Shown here piece by piece: positions 9,896 to 22,148 of a DNA stretch of 64,000 bases. The position numbers were made by a program, and so were the translations under genes. The notes beneath the pieces were generated by a model. It searched no databases, was not told the DNA's origin, and worked only from the letters and a program-made list of their open reading frames with translations. Source of the stretch: Apostichopus japonicus (taxonomy: Eukaryota; Echinodermata; Holothuroidea; Aspidochirotida; Stichopodidae). Numbering within the stretch: the stretch's first letter is position 1; each line of letters begins with the position of its first letter. The DNA lies in contig NC_092575.1 of NCBI RefSeq assembly GCF_037975245.1, forward strand, positions 5,699,501 through 5,763,500. Direction: 5' to 3'.

Positions 9896-10818
9896 AAACC
9901 TCTTTCCACGACCAAATGTTGAACATCTTGTAAGAAAGCTTTTGTCTTGCCAGAGGTGTTACGTCGATACAATTGTCGAATACGTAACCGAATAGGCAGC
10001 TCAGTTACTCATTCGCGAATATCGAACGAGGAACGGGGAATAAGTATCTAACTTCACACCGGTGGAAAATAGTGTAATATTGTGACGAGCCCGCTTCCTC
10101 CGATAGTAAAACTACATCGGGACTCGCGATAGAAAGGTACTGGGGTATCTTGATGCCGTATTTATGCTTCTTCAGGAGATGTCTCGAACGGAAGAAAACA
10201 ATGAGTTCACACAAAAACAAGTTGACGAGATAGGATTTGATTAATGATTCGGTATAATTTCTTCTCTGTCGATTCTCTTTACAAATAAAACTAAATTACA
10301 ATGATTTGACTTGACTTGACTTGACTCCGTCAATTAAACAATTAGAAAGAGTGATGAAATGGTGACGAAGCAACGAACTGATCACGGAGCGCTGACGGAG
10401 TGATAAATTTCTGACCTCCTTTTTCTTTTAAACCTTACTTCCATAAAAATCTCACTGCGCATAATCAGTAGGCAGCCAATAACCTGACCATCCTGTATTA
10501 ACTTAATGAAATAAAAATAAGTGCGCTGGCACTGATCTGCCCTGATTGGTTGGGAGTTTGGAAGTCCATCCCCTTTCTTATGGAAACTTCCATACCACGT
10601 GAGAGAACCTTCTCGAATGTTCCACAGACATAATGGAATCTATTTTGGGAAAAGGCCCTGTACCAAGATTCAATAAGATAGTTAAAAACTTCTCGTGGGA
10701 AAACTGAATCCATGACCTAGATAAATACATAAGAGGCCTGTAAGGTATCTCGATGGAGTTTTTCGGTAACATCAAAGAGATGGTATTACTATTTCATAAC
10801 AATAGCACTATACCGTAC
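9896..10818. other. Non-coding interval, possible retroposon tail
   Basis: No exon was recognised. A TTGAC microsatellite (10305-10326, about four units) follows an AATAAA-bearing AT-rich segment. That arrangement is typical of the 3' end of an old LINE or SINE, but I cannot place the other end. Confidence 0.35.
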
Positions 10819-11246
10819 CAGCGTTACCAGCGACAGTTGACGAAAAAACGCTAGATTTGCGAAAATAAAACCCTAGAAAACGCTAAATGGTAGTTTCCCT
10901 AACATTCGTGTTAGCACAGATTCGTAGGATGAATGGTCACCGATCACAAAATAGATTTTGAATAGTTGATTTGAGTGATAGTCTGACCCAGAAAATTTGA
11001 AAAAATATGGAAATTTTCGGTAGGAAATTCCGAAGATTGGGCAAAAATACTCAAAATAAATTTGGATGGGTCTCCAAGTAAGAATTTTGTCTAACAAATC
11101 TGAAAAGTGGTCAATTTTTGGTAATTTTAACTAGTTTTAGGCAAAAAACGGTAGAATTACCAAATTTAGAAAAAACGTGCGCTAGAACCCCACAAATGAC
11201 TAAAAACGCTAGATCTAGTGTAAAAACGCTAACTCTGGTAACACTG
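10819..11246. mobile_element. Non-autonomous hAT-like DNA transposon, 428 bp
   Basis: Terminal inverted repeats begin CAGCGTTACCAG on the left and, read from the other strand, CAGTGTTACCAG on the right. A perfect 8-bp target duplication TACCGTAC occupies 10811-10818 and 11247-11254. Eight-base duplications with CAG-starting termini are the hAT pattern. The interior repeats AAAACGCTA motifs near both ends and has no transposase frame. Confidence 0.85.
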
Positions 11247-11254
11247 TACCGTAC

Positions 11255-12609
11255 CGATTGTGTGGCAGAATCTCAAACTAAAGCTGAAGTTAGACAGTTG
11301 TCATATAAATACTTTCATCATAGAAATCGACTCGCCCACGATTAAGTTGTGTCCAAACCATGTCTATGGTCCAAAGAAAACAATAACGTAGGAAATGCCT
11401 GGATGGACTACACCTGCGATCTACCAACTTGTCTAACTGACATATCTTTTTCTTTATTCAAATAATGAAGAATGTTTCCCCAAATATCTATCATGTCTAG
11501 GGCAGCCCCAATGATCCCAACAGGGTTACGCCCACCTTGTATTATTGTATATATGTCTAAGTTTTGCTCAGTCCTGTGCTCCGATTTGTTTGTTTCCAAT
11601 TATCTTGCTCCATCCTCAAAGTTTCCTGTTGCTTTGGCCACACAAGAATACCTAAATGTCAAGAATATTGTTAGTAATTCTTTTTACTCATTTTTCTTTT
11701 CTCCCACTAGAGATGTTATAGTGGCGTACAGAGGATTTCAAGGTGGGAAGAGGGGGGGGGGGATTCTGAATTTCCGACACTGATTTAGGTATAGGAGTTG
11801 AAGATTGTCGAAGGGCCGCCATGCAGCTCAAGGATTTATAGAGGAGGGCCGGTATGGCCCGGTGGGGCATTATAAGTCGACTCTCATGTAATGGCTCGGT
11901 CTGGGGTTCTCCACACAAAATTTAAAAATGGAAAAATCAAATGGTGCATTGTGAGGTATATTTACAATATAAAGTTAGTCTTTAACTGACAAACGCCTGT
12001 ATACAATTAGCAAATCAAATTAATGTCAAATTAAATTGTCTTTTTGGCTGAAATTGGCTTGTGGGTTATATTTCATATCTCGTTGGCAAAATTTGTTATT
12101 AACAGACGCCCTCTCTATACTGGTATGTTAATTTGATTTGGGGAATTTCTTAGAAATCTTTCTAATATATGTACCGGTGTTGTTCATGGATGAACATGTC
12201 ATTTACTGACAGTGATAGTTGTTAAAACTAACGGAAATTTCGTAGAAACGGTAAAATTTTGAAAGATTTTTTGAGACAAAAGTACTATTCTCATTATAAG
12301 AGCTAGACAACGCCCAGATGTTAGTCTAGTAATGAATATGCAAAACTAAACAGCGAGGGTGTCACCGGTATAGCTCATGCAAACTATTCAAGTTTTAGAT
12401 TTCAAATTTTGGTTAAATTTGAATTGGAAGCCACCTGCCATGATGATGTAATCCATAAGCCCTTGCAGGCCTCTCCCATGCACATTTGTGGTCGTAAAAA
12501 TAACTGCCTCGTAGCCTTTATTTAGCACCATCAGCAGTATTCCGTACTGCAGAGACAGTGCACGTTGGTACTCAATATGCATTACAAACGCGTTCCCTTA
12601 TTTGCTTGT
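11255..12609. other. Non-coding interval upstream of the SEC14-like gene
   Basis: Contains a G10 tract near 11752 and AT-rich sequence. A 103-residue open frame at 11472-11783 on the + strand has no recognisable domain. I see no exon, RNA gene or repeat boundary here. Confidence 0.4.
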
Positions 12610-12975
12610 TTAAAGGCATTGAAGACTCGCCCCAAACAGCCTCCCTCCATCTTTAAAAAGTTAACTTTCCGTTGCTTGCAAGTGAAGTTTTTCTCTTGTC
12701 GCTACAAAATGCAGACAGTAAACGTGATACCTTGTTATCAGTGAACTCCCTGTTGAGATGTCCATCGCTGTATCGTTTATACACTGTGTTGTGGGTATTG
12801 ACCGTAGCTGCATATATTGACTGTACACTAGTGTCTAATTACCGACGGTAGCAAGCAGTGTGTGTATTTTCTGGGATCAATGGTGGTGTCTAACACTTCT
12901 GTTACACCTCATTCAAAACTAGGTCAGATTACCGGCATTAGACGTTTCTTTTTGCGCGAGTCTTCATACCCTTAA
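12610..12975 (+). mobile_element. TTAA-flanked MITE, copy 1
   Basis: Bounded by TTAA at both ends. Inverted termini read AGGCATTGAAGACTCGC on the left and, from the other strand, GGGTATGAAGACTCGC on the right. The body matches the copies at 19842, 21112 and 26714. A TTAA duplication suggests mobilisation by a piggyBac-type transposase (inference). No coding capacity. It lies about 380 bp upstream of the TATA-like box of the SEC14-like gene. Confidence 0.85.
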
Positions 12976-13521
12976 ATTCAATAGGCACGGCTACATGAAT
13001 GTAATCTGGCGTGTGTGAATATCCTCAATGTTTTGATACATTCGATCATTAATTTCCTAATTAATTTAACGTGTTTTTGTCAAATTAGCTCCGTGAAACC
13101 TACTCATTTTGTCAGATAAGCAGTTTAAAAGAAGTTCCATTGTTTTGAAAATGAACAGTTTTATGTATTTCCTTTTTCGAATCACTAGATTTGATTTTTG
13201 CATCTTGTGTAATTTTTGCGGTAATGGCCGCCCATACTGCGAACTTTTGACTTAGTTCTGTGGATTGCTACCGTAGAAACGTGCCTTACGTAATCTATAA
13301 CACAATTGGGTTCGTTTGAGCCTTGATCAAGCACAAAGCTTACGTACATAGCGCGGCGTATATAATAGAGAGAGAGACTGAAGATATACGGCATTATAGC
13401 CAGTACATTTCAAGCTGAACGTCAATGCTGTCAACAATTTTTATTCTGTGGAATTTGGGAAGGACAATAATCTGTCAAAAGAGAGTAAATTGTACACCAT
13501 TTGTAGCAGAGTGACAGTGCC
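12976..13521 (+). promoter_or_regulatory. Probable promoter and 5' UTR of the SEC14-like gene
   Basis: A TATA-like TATATAAT lies at 13359-13366, 156 bp before the start codon. Transcription would then begin near 13390-13400. The 5' UTR appears to be in the same exon as the ATG, because no better splice acceptor is evident just upstream. The rest of the interval is AT-rich without a recognised motif. Confidence 0.45.
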
Positions 13522-16500
13522 ATGAGTGGTTTTTTGGGAGACCTTAGCAGTGAACAGGAAAAATGTCTAGCAGAGGTAAGTAACCTGTTGCCTAGACTAT
13601 AGCCTAGGCTGTACTAGTAATACGACGTACAGCAGAGCTGATGCGGTCAAGTGTCCGGTTCAGGAACACACTGTATTTATTATCATTAAGTAGCTACAAA
13701 TTATGGAAGTGTTTATACAAACTAAGACAAACTTCTATTTTTTACCAAAATTGTACTAATAATTTGATATAGCAAATAAATCATTTTCTTTGTGTGACCC
13801 TAAAATGCTTGCTAATTATATTTCTCCTGAGCCTGAAGGAAGAAAATAAAGTAAGTAAACTAAGAAATCAACTGGTTTCTTATATTTGCAGTTTTTAGAC
13901 ATTAAATTAATGTGGCCTGGGCCAGTGATTAGGTTTCCGCAATAAAAAAAGTCAAAATGCACTATTCTAACAAGGAGAATTTCCCAAACTATCACAAGTT
14001 TGTTAGAGTTTACTGTATAATTCCATCAAGAAGTGAACAAATACATGTCAGTGCTCCAACATACAAATGTTTTCCTTAATTACTGTAATAATTCATTAAT
14101 ATGTCATTTATTGACTTCAAGAACAAAGTTCTGTTCCTAAAGATAAATATTGATGAATCTACTCTAGGTATGATGGATGGATGCAGTATACAACAATTAA
14201 TTCAAGACATTTACAGTGAGCCTGTCAATCAAACTTGGGACCGACCCTGGCTTAATCCTCTTCAGTCTCACACTTTGATTGTCAAGTTTCCAAGTTCCCC
14301 CATAATCTTGTTTGATGCAATCAGAGTGCTATTCTTTCACAAAAAGAAAAATGATAAATTATGAAAAGAAACCACTAAGGGCTCTTTGGTTCATAAAGTC
14401 ACAGATCCTACATTAAGTGAAGGCAAGGTTCAAATAGGATGAATTACAACAGAAAAGTGTAAGAAAACCATGTACTGTACCAGGGCAAATTTTTTATGAA
14501 GGATTTGCTCTGGTTATTCCCCATACAACCAGGCCTTATGTTTCAGTTGTCCGAACAGCAAAGTTGGTGACAAGTCTGCAGAAACTGTACAGCAAGATGA
14601 AAATGATCAGTACAGTATGAATGTCACTGTACGATGTACACTGCAAGTGGGAGAAATGTGTAGGTTGGTGAATAGAACACCAGCTTTGGTTGTGAAAATA
14701 ATTCATTATTTCAACTAATTAGGGATACAGTAGGTCCTATTTTTTTATAAATTGCACTTTGAATTTATATATTATAATTTATATAAATAATTGATACACT
14801 TTATATTAACAACTTTGTCATCTGCCGGACAACCCTCCACAGCAGATTTTGGTTGTCTGAATAGATTTTTGGTCATTTTGGACGGTTACCGAATGCCATT
14901 AAAATACAGGTATGACATGTACTGCACTTAACTGTAAGGACTGCAAAACAAATGCATTTATGTACTGTACAGTACATATTGGTGTGCCTTTACTGACAGG
15001 AACTTAAAGATCCTTACAGTTCTTATTGTTTATTTAAGAAAGTCTTTCCAATTACCTAAATAGGACATTTTTATCTATATTGCATCAAATTGCAATTAAA
15101 CATATAGATTTTGACTGTAGACTATCCCTGTACAAATATCTACCTGTACGTTTGTTCTTATGTCCTATAAATTAAGCTGATAGGCTAATGTAAAATTTGT
15201 GTCATTTTCAGATCACTCTTTTCCAGTATAAATTAATTTCGTAAAAAAATCATTGTAAAAAAGTGATAAATGAAAAAGACGACACATTTGTGTAAAATGT
15301 CAGTGAATCGAGAAATTTACAAGAATGCAAAATTTGTTTATCCTGATGATTGGAAACCAGTATTTCATCGACCAGATCCGTTGAGAGCAATTGTATAGCG
15401 ACATGTTTCATTTCTGCTTTTTCCTCTAGTTTCGAGAAAACCTCAAGGATGTATTAAAACCAGAACACCATGACGCCTTCTTGCTTCGTTGGCTGAGAGG
15501 TAAATATATATTAAATAATTCGTTGTAGCCTCACTTGAATTATCTGGATGGTGAATCGTTCTAGTCCCGAATAATGAAAAAAAAGCTGGCACAGTTGTTG
15601 ATGATAATTGTCACCCTAGGAATGATTTTTAATGACTGCCTTAAATTCTTGTTGAAATCTGAAACCGTTCTTTTGTATTCTGATTAGTAGAGCAACTTCT
15701 CAAAATGGATTTTCAGATGATTGAGAGGGGGGGGGGGGGGGTGAGAGGATATTTCTGATGGAATAATTGATACATTATTACTGCATACTAAGAAGAAAGC
15801 CCAGCAGCTACACAAATTTAAGGCTTTCAAACTTTACAGTGCTGTCATATTGTCCAGAATTCTCCTTTCCACTATTCATTGTAAGAGAAAATGTAATTAA
15901 ATTACATATACATATGGATTTGAACTTACCTTTTCATTCTTAAAACTGAACTCTCAAATTTAACATTTTCTCTAGCTCCGTTTGATTGAAAATTGAAAGG
16001 TTATAGATATTGTAGTGCCATTTTCTATAAAATATTTCTTTTCTTTTTTTAATATAAATTTGATATATTGTTCATGATAATACATAATTGTCCACTTCAT
16101 CAATCAGGCATATCTAAATTTGTCTCCCATCTTACAATCTTCCGTCCAATAATTACCTTAAATTCTACTGTATGTAAACACCTTTTAATGCTTTCTTTCA
16201 AATTTATTTCCCTGTTGTAGCTCGGAAATTTGACCTTGCCAAATCTGAAAAGATGCTTAGAGATGTAAGTTAAACCTTAACCTGTCTCAATTTAACCATT
16301 TCAGATTAAAGATCAGGAAGGTGTTAACTAAGAATTATGATGAAATGCAAGGCATTGCAATACAAGGTGGAAAGTATCTTTCAAGGTCCATATGAATGTA
16401 GATTATAGCCAATAGTGCAATGCTTTGTGTCATACCACCCAAATATATAACTTCCTGATTGCTACCGTTAAACATTGCCTGCGTTCAACACACTGCACAA

Positions 16501-19500
16501 TAGGCAAAGTTCTATGAATAGTAACTGTAACTTATCACACCCTTGGAGCCATGGAAGGGTATAGTTTACTTGTGTTTTTAAGTTTAACTTATTAAAATAA
16601 TGTGATTCAGTCATACAGTACTAGCTGTATGAATACAATATTCTTTGGTCGACATTAAGGATATTACTGTAGATCAAGTTTTTTTTTTTTTTTTTAATTC
16701 TATATTGGCAAAGAGAGTTGCGACACCATTTCCAGGTGTGTGTGTGTCAAAAGTCTTTCTGAGCTATTATTGCAAATGTTGGTCATTAATGATTTGTTTT
16801 TATTTGTTATAGGGTATATATACATGTTAAATAAGACAGGGAATTACAGTCCATAAATACCTCAGATTAACATAGTTCTGTAACTCTTTGCCTTCTTTTG
16901 ACCTTGACAGCATTTTGAATTTCGGGTTACCTATGACTGTGACAATATTCTGACCAATTGGAAGCCTCCTGAGGTGAGTACATCTCGATATACCTGTTGT
17001 AATAGGTAGATTTTAAATCGCCTCTTAAGCATTGTAAGGATCTGTGTATATTGACTTCATTCCTTCGCTTACCGATCTCCTATACATCAACTGACCGCTT
17101 AACCGCACCTTCAACCATGTAGACGATACCTTCACTATACCAGCGTGGTATTCTACTCACCTCTCCCAACTGCCCTTTTACTGTTTTTTTTATATTTATC
17201 TTACCAGGTTCTAACAAAGTATATGATTGGTGGAATGTTCGGAGAGGACCGAGACGGACATCCTGTCTGGTACGATCCCTACGGCTGTCTGGATACTAAG
17301 GGTGTGTTCTACTCATGCACGAGGCATGACTTCCTGAAATACAAGATCCTGGCCTGCGAAAGGATCCAGCAGGATGTAGATAAATGCAATGAAAAGGTAA
17401 ACGATATGATTTTTTATTTTTATTTTTTATTATTGTCATCTTTAATGAGGGTAGTCCTGCTCAGTGCGGAAGCACTGCTTTCCAGAGGAGCCCTCAAATG
17501 TTATGTTATGTTGTTATGGTATGTTATGATCCCCCCAAAAAAGTCATTTTTTATGTTTTTAATAGAGCTAATTGTATGTTTCATTTCATATTTGTTAATA
17601 TAAAACCATATCATATGTGTACTGTAACTCTAGTTTTGAGTTTTTTATCAACTGAATGTTCTTCTCTTTTCCGTCCATATCCCACCGCCTCCCTCCCTCC
17701 CCACACCTTCCCCTCTCCCTCCTTCCCCTCTCCCCTCCTTCCTCTCTCCCCCTCCTTCCCCTCTCCCCCTCCTTCCCCTCTCCCCCTCCTTCCCATCTCC
17801 CCTACCCCATCCTTCGATCACTGTGGGTTCATCTAAAATTCTTTTATTTTGTCTATTAAATGTCACGCTATTTGACAGTGATTTTCAGAGTGATTTAAGA
17901 CAAGGATCAAGAAGATGGGGTAGGGATATCAACATTGAATTAGCTACCACTTTTCCCAAAACTTTTCAGTTATCATGGTTTTGTTTAGAAATACTGCATG
18001 TGTCTATGTGTCTGTTCCTGTTTAATTCATGACACTTCTTAGTTTTTGTCTTTTCCGGTTTATTCAAGTCAAATCCAGTAAAGTAATATACAACTGCCTT
18101 TTTCTAACACAAACACATAGTCTTACTTGGGAGATATATATAGTTTGTTTTTGTAGCTCTATTAGTGATACTAAAGATATATCTGTAAAAAAGGGTGTGA
18201 CTTGGTCTCTCTGAATTTAGTTGATTTTACTTTGCCTCTGATCAAGGATGTATAAAGCTCCTTTATAATTAGGTGTGACTTGGTCTCTCTGAATATAGTT
18301 AAATTGACTTTGCTTCCAATCAGCATTTTAGCTCCTTGATTATTATGTATGACTTGGTCTCTCTGAATTTAGTTAAATTGACTTTGCTTTCTATCAGCAT
18401 TGTATAAAGCTCCTTAATAATTAGGTATGACTTTGTCTTTCTGAATTTAGTTCAATTAACTTTGCTTTCAGGTCAGCATTGTATTAAGTTCCTGTAGACG
18501 TCTTCTTCCGTTGTAGACCATACCTGCATTTTATTTGTTTTTTTAATCTTGGTTTCTTGAGTACTAAAGTTGAGAGCACTCCAGAGTTTGAGTACCAGCA
18601 TACTCGAGGGTACTCCTTGGTTATAATGGGGGAAGTCCTCGTGCATCACGTGTACTGAATTTAAATGAGTGTAGTACCAGCATGTTAATATCACATGATA
18701 ATAAAACTATACAGAAAACCACTATGAGATCATCCACTTCTCGGTTCAATAGTGGCCAGTCATCCTTGATCTTCACTGCAGTAATTCTACCATTTGATTT
18801 AAAATCTTTTTTACTTTGGTGGGTTATCTGTTCATTCATACTTAACCATGAAAAGAAAAAAAAACTGAAGACAATATGATATATATATTCCCCTTTAACT
18901 TTTGTTACAAAGATTTTTATTGTCCAATTAATGCTCAGTGAATAATTGCAAAGTAACGAGCAGTGGAATGGTATTAAAGATTGTGTGTGGTATTAAAGAT
19001 CGAGTGTGGTGGGATGGTACTAAAGATTGTTGTGGGTTGTAGTTATGACTTAACAATTGATCCTTTGTTATATAAATAATACTCTTTTGTTATAGGGTTT
19101 AGTATAATAGGGTTTTTAACTTGGCAATGGGTTATTGTGCCTGTGATATGTGCTGTCATACAGAGTGTATGCAATGATATAATACATGTATGGTTACAAC
19201 ATAATTCGTTTTTGTAAGCATTCATTATATATATATACTGTAAGTATATAAAGATATATTCATGTTGTCTGATGATCGCCCGTGAGGCATGAAACTCGAG
19301 TTTCAACATACTGTAAATTACAGTTTATGTATACTATATAGATATATATGCAGGGGGGTAGGAAGCTTCCAAAAATTGGGGGCACAACATCAGAGGGGCA
19401 CTTTCTCATTCCACAACCACCACTCGTTATGCTATAAACTGATACACACAAGGCCATATTACTTAAATATATATGATTTGTTAGTATGCTATCTATAATA

Positions 19501-22148
19501 TTATGGTGCACATGAATAATTAAAATAAAATATTAAAATTAACAAAGGCTTAAGATATCAAAAAGACAGTTCTTCGTCAAAGGGGTACATTTTATTTCCC
19601 AGGAGGGCACATTTGCAATTTTGGAAAAAATTGGGGGGGGGGGTGGCACCTGCCCCCAGTGCCCCCTGGCTCCTACCCTAGGTATATATGTAGATATATG
19701 TTACAAAATCCATATGTTAACTCACACAGAAATTTAAGAAAAGTTTATGCCTTTTTTGGAATCACTATTTGACAATGTTGACAATTATCATGATTGAACT
19801 CATAACACTTCTTGGGTGATATAATAGCTGTATCATTCTGCTTAAAGGCATTGAAGGCTCACCCCAAACAGCGTGCTGCCATATTTACAAAGTTAACTTT
19901 CCTCTGGTTGCAAGTGAAGTTTTTCTCTTGTCGCTACAAGATGCAGACAGTAATGAAACGTGATACCTTGTTATCTTTAGCTGGACCTGAGATGTCCATC
20001 GCTTATCATTTGCACACTGTGCTGTGGGTATTGACCGCAGCTGTTATGTACTGATTGTACAATAGTGTCTTTTTACCGACAGTAGCAAGCTGTGTGTGTA
20101 TGTGGTGTCTAACACTTCTGTTACACCTCATTCAAAACTAGGTCAGATTACCGGCATTAGACGTTATTTTTTCCTCGAGTCTTCACACCCTTTAAACTAT
20201 TCCTTTTTCTTTTACTTTGATATGAATAGGAAGCTCGGGCTATCGAAACTGTCAACGTGGTATTTGATCTACAGCATGCTGGCTTGTTGCACATATGGAG
20301 GCCATTTATCGATAGGTATTCTCAAGTATTGACCGCCTACGAAGCAAACTATCCAGAAAGTTTAAGAAGAGGGATTGTTATAAACGGTTAGTTTATAATT
20401 ACCAGAAACAATAATACAGGCCTCAAAAAAATGCTAGGAAGCCTCAAAATGGACACCCAAAATTTCATTTATACTCTTCTTCTATTTTAAGCAGTTTTTT
20501 TGCTGTTCACTTGATTAAAACCTTTTTCAATGTTTCCAAATAGTAAATGGAGTATTATTTAAATTTGTTTTGAAATTACTTTGTTTTTGAGAATATTCTA
20601 TGGTTTTCGAATAGTATGATTGAAATCGCACTCATGTGTGAAACAGCTAGTTTCAAGCAGTTTTAGACAAAAGCTTCTTTGAAGCCCATTTCAATGCAGG
20701 CACACTATGATAAAACATGAGTGGAGTGAGCTATATGAAGAGAATTTCTATCTTATGTCATGACTTGAAGGTAAAGATGGGGATTATAACAGTTGTTATA
20801 AACATCTCTTTTTATTATTTTTTTCTCGACAGCTCCTAAAATGTTCACCGTTGGATTCCAGCTGATTAAACCATTCCTGAGTGAAGAGACCAAAGAGAAA
20901 GTCATGATTCTGGGAAGTGAGTTACTTAATGCTCAGTTGTTATGACATGCTAACTTCAAACTGCTGAATGCAATTTATACTCGTAAAGAGTTTAAAAAAA
21001 ATGTTGCTTGAAAGAGGTACAGTAGTTTATGACCCTACCTAGGGGCTGGATTTACCCCTTTACCAAGAGCCAGATATAAATCTTGGAAATCCCCAACTGA
21101 CAGTGGGGCAATTAAAGGGTGTGAAGACTCGCACACAAAGAAACGTCTCATGCCGGTAATTTGACCTAGTTTCGAATGAGGTGTAACAGAAGTGTTAGAC
21201 ACCACCATCGATCCCAGAAAATACACACACAGCTTGCTACTGTACCGTCGGTAATTAGACACTATACAAAAAGCTATGGTCAATACCCACAACACAGTGT
21301 AGATAGCAGCGATGGACATCTCAGGTCTAGATAAAAGATAACAAGGTATCCCGTTTCATTACTGTCTGCATTTTGTAGTGACTGTTGACAAGAAAAAGAC
21401 TTCACTTGCAAACATGGGTGGCACATGGTTTGGGGCGAGTCTTCAGTGCCTTTAAGCATACTGTCAAATAATGTATGAATTTGATATACTGTAGCCTACC
21501 AGTATAAAGTACAAAAGCAGTATGAAAGACTTTGTCAACCAACACACATGGTTTATTAAAAATATTCTTATCGGGTCACTTTTCCCCTTTATTTGCTTCT
21601 AATCCCCCTACCCCCTTATTGGGGATCTTGTGCCCGGGGGAAAGTATGGCCCAATGGTAAAATTGTGTACTTACTCACTGTCTTGCAGTCACTACTTTAC
21701 TTGGCAGCTGAGATAAATTGAATGTCCATGATCAGCTAGTAAGTAAGCTAAAGAAATTGATCACTGAAAGGAACATTTTTTTGTTGCTATGGTGACACTG
21801 ATTAAATGACCAATAGGCACACGTAAGTGCAAGAACTTAAACATGACTTAATACAGTGACCAGTGTAACAGTGTTGCTGGTAAATTACATGAAGGAAACC
21901 AAAACTAAAAATCTAAAAACCTACCATTAATCAAACTACCGGTGTTGTGAATGCAAACGAACCAGTTTAATATATAATCCATTTTTTTTCTCATGAATTT
22001 ATTTCTCATGACTATATTTGAATAATTTTTTTAATCCGTAGGTAATTACAAAGAGAAGTTACTAGAGTTTATCCATCCCGATCAACTGCCCGTCCATTAC
22101 GGCGGACGGGCAACGGATGAAAATGGCGATCCGAAGTGCAGTTCAAAG
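13522..22148 (+). CDS. SEC14L2: SEC14-like gene, exons 1-8: CRAL-TRIO-N and CRAL-TRIO coding part
   Basis: Exons 1-4 (residues 1-77) encode the N-terminal helices, with the conserved FLLRWLRARKFDLAKSE block split across exons 2 and 3. Exon 5 encodes GGMFGEDRDGHPVWYDPYG, the start of the lipid-binding fold. Exon 6 encodes a VVFDLQHAGLLHIWRP segment matching the conserved strand and helix of the pocket. Exons 7 and 8 encode FLSEETKEKVMILG and the HPDQLPVHYGG signature that closes the domain near residue 245. Donor sites are GTAAG- or GTGAG-like except exon 8, whose donor is GTTCGA. The exon 6 acceptor at 20229 is only 34 bp after MITE copy 2. Confidence 0.92.

Noticed and set aside
17145-17603. 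152-residue + strand open frame
   Set aside because: It is SEC14-like exon 5 read through both flanking introns; splice sites at 17207 and 17397 and the domain alignment define the exon.
17611-17866. Gly/Glu/Arg-rich and Pro/Ser-rich open frames on both strands
   Set aside because: They come from the polypyrimidine tract and have no domain.
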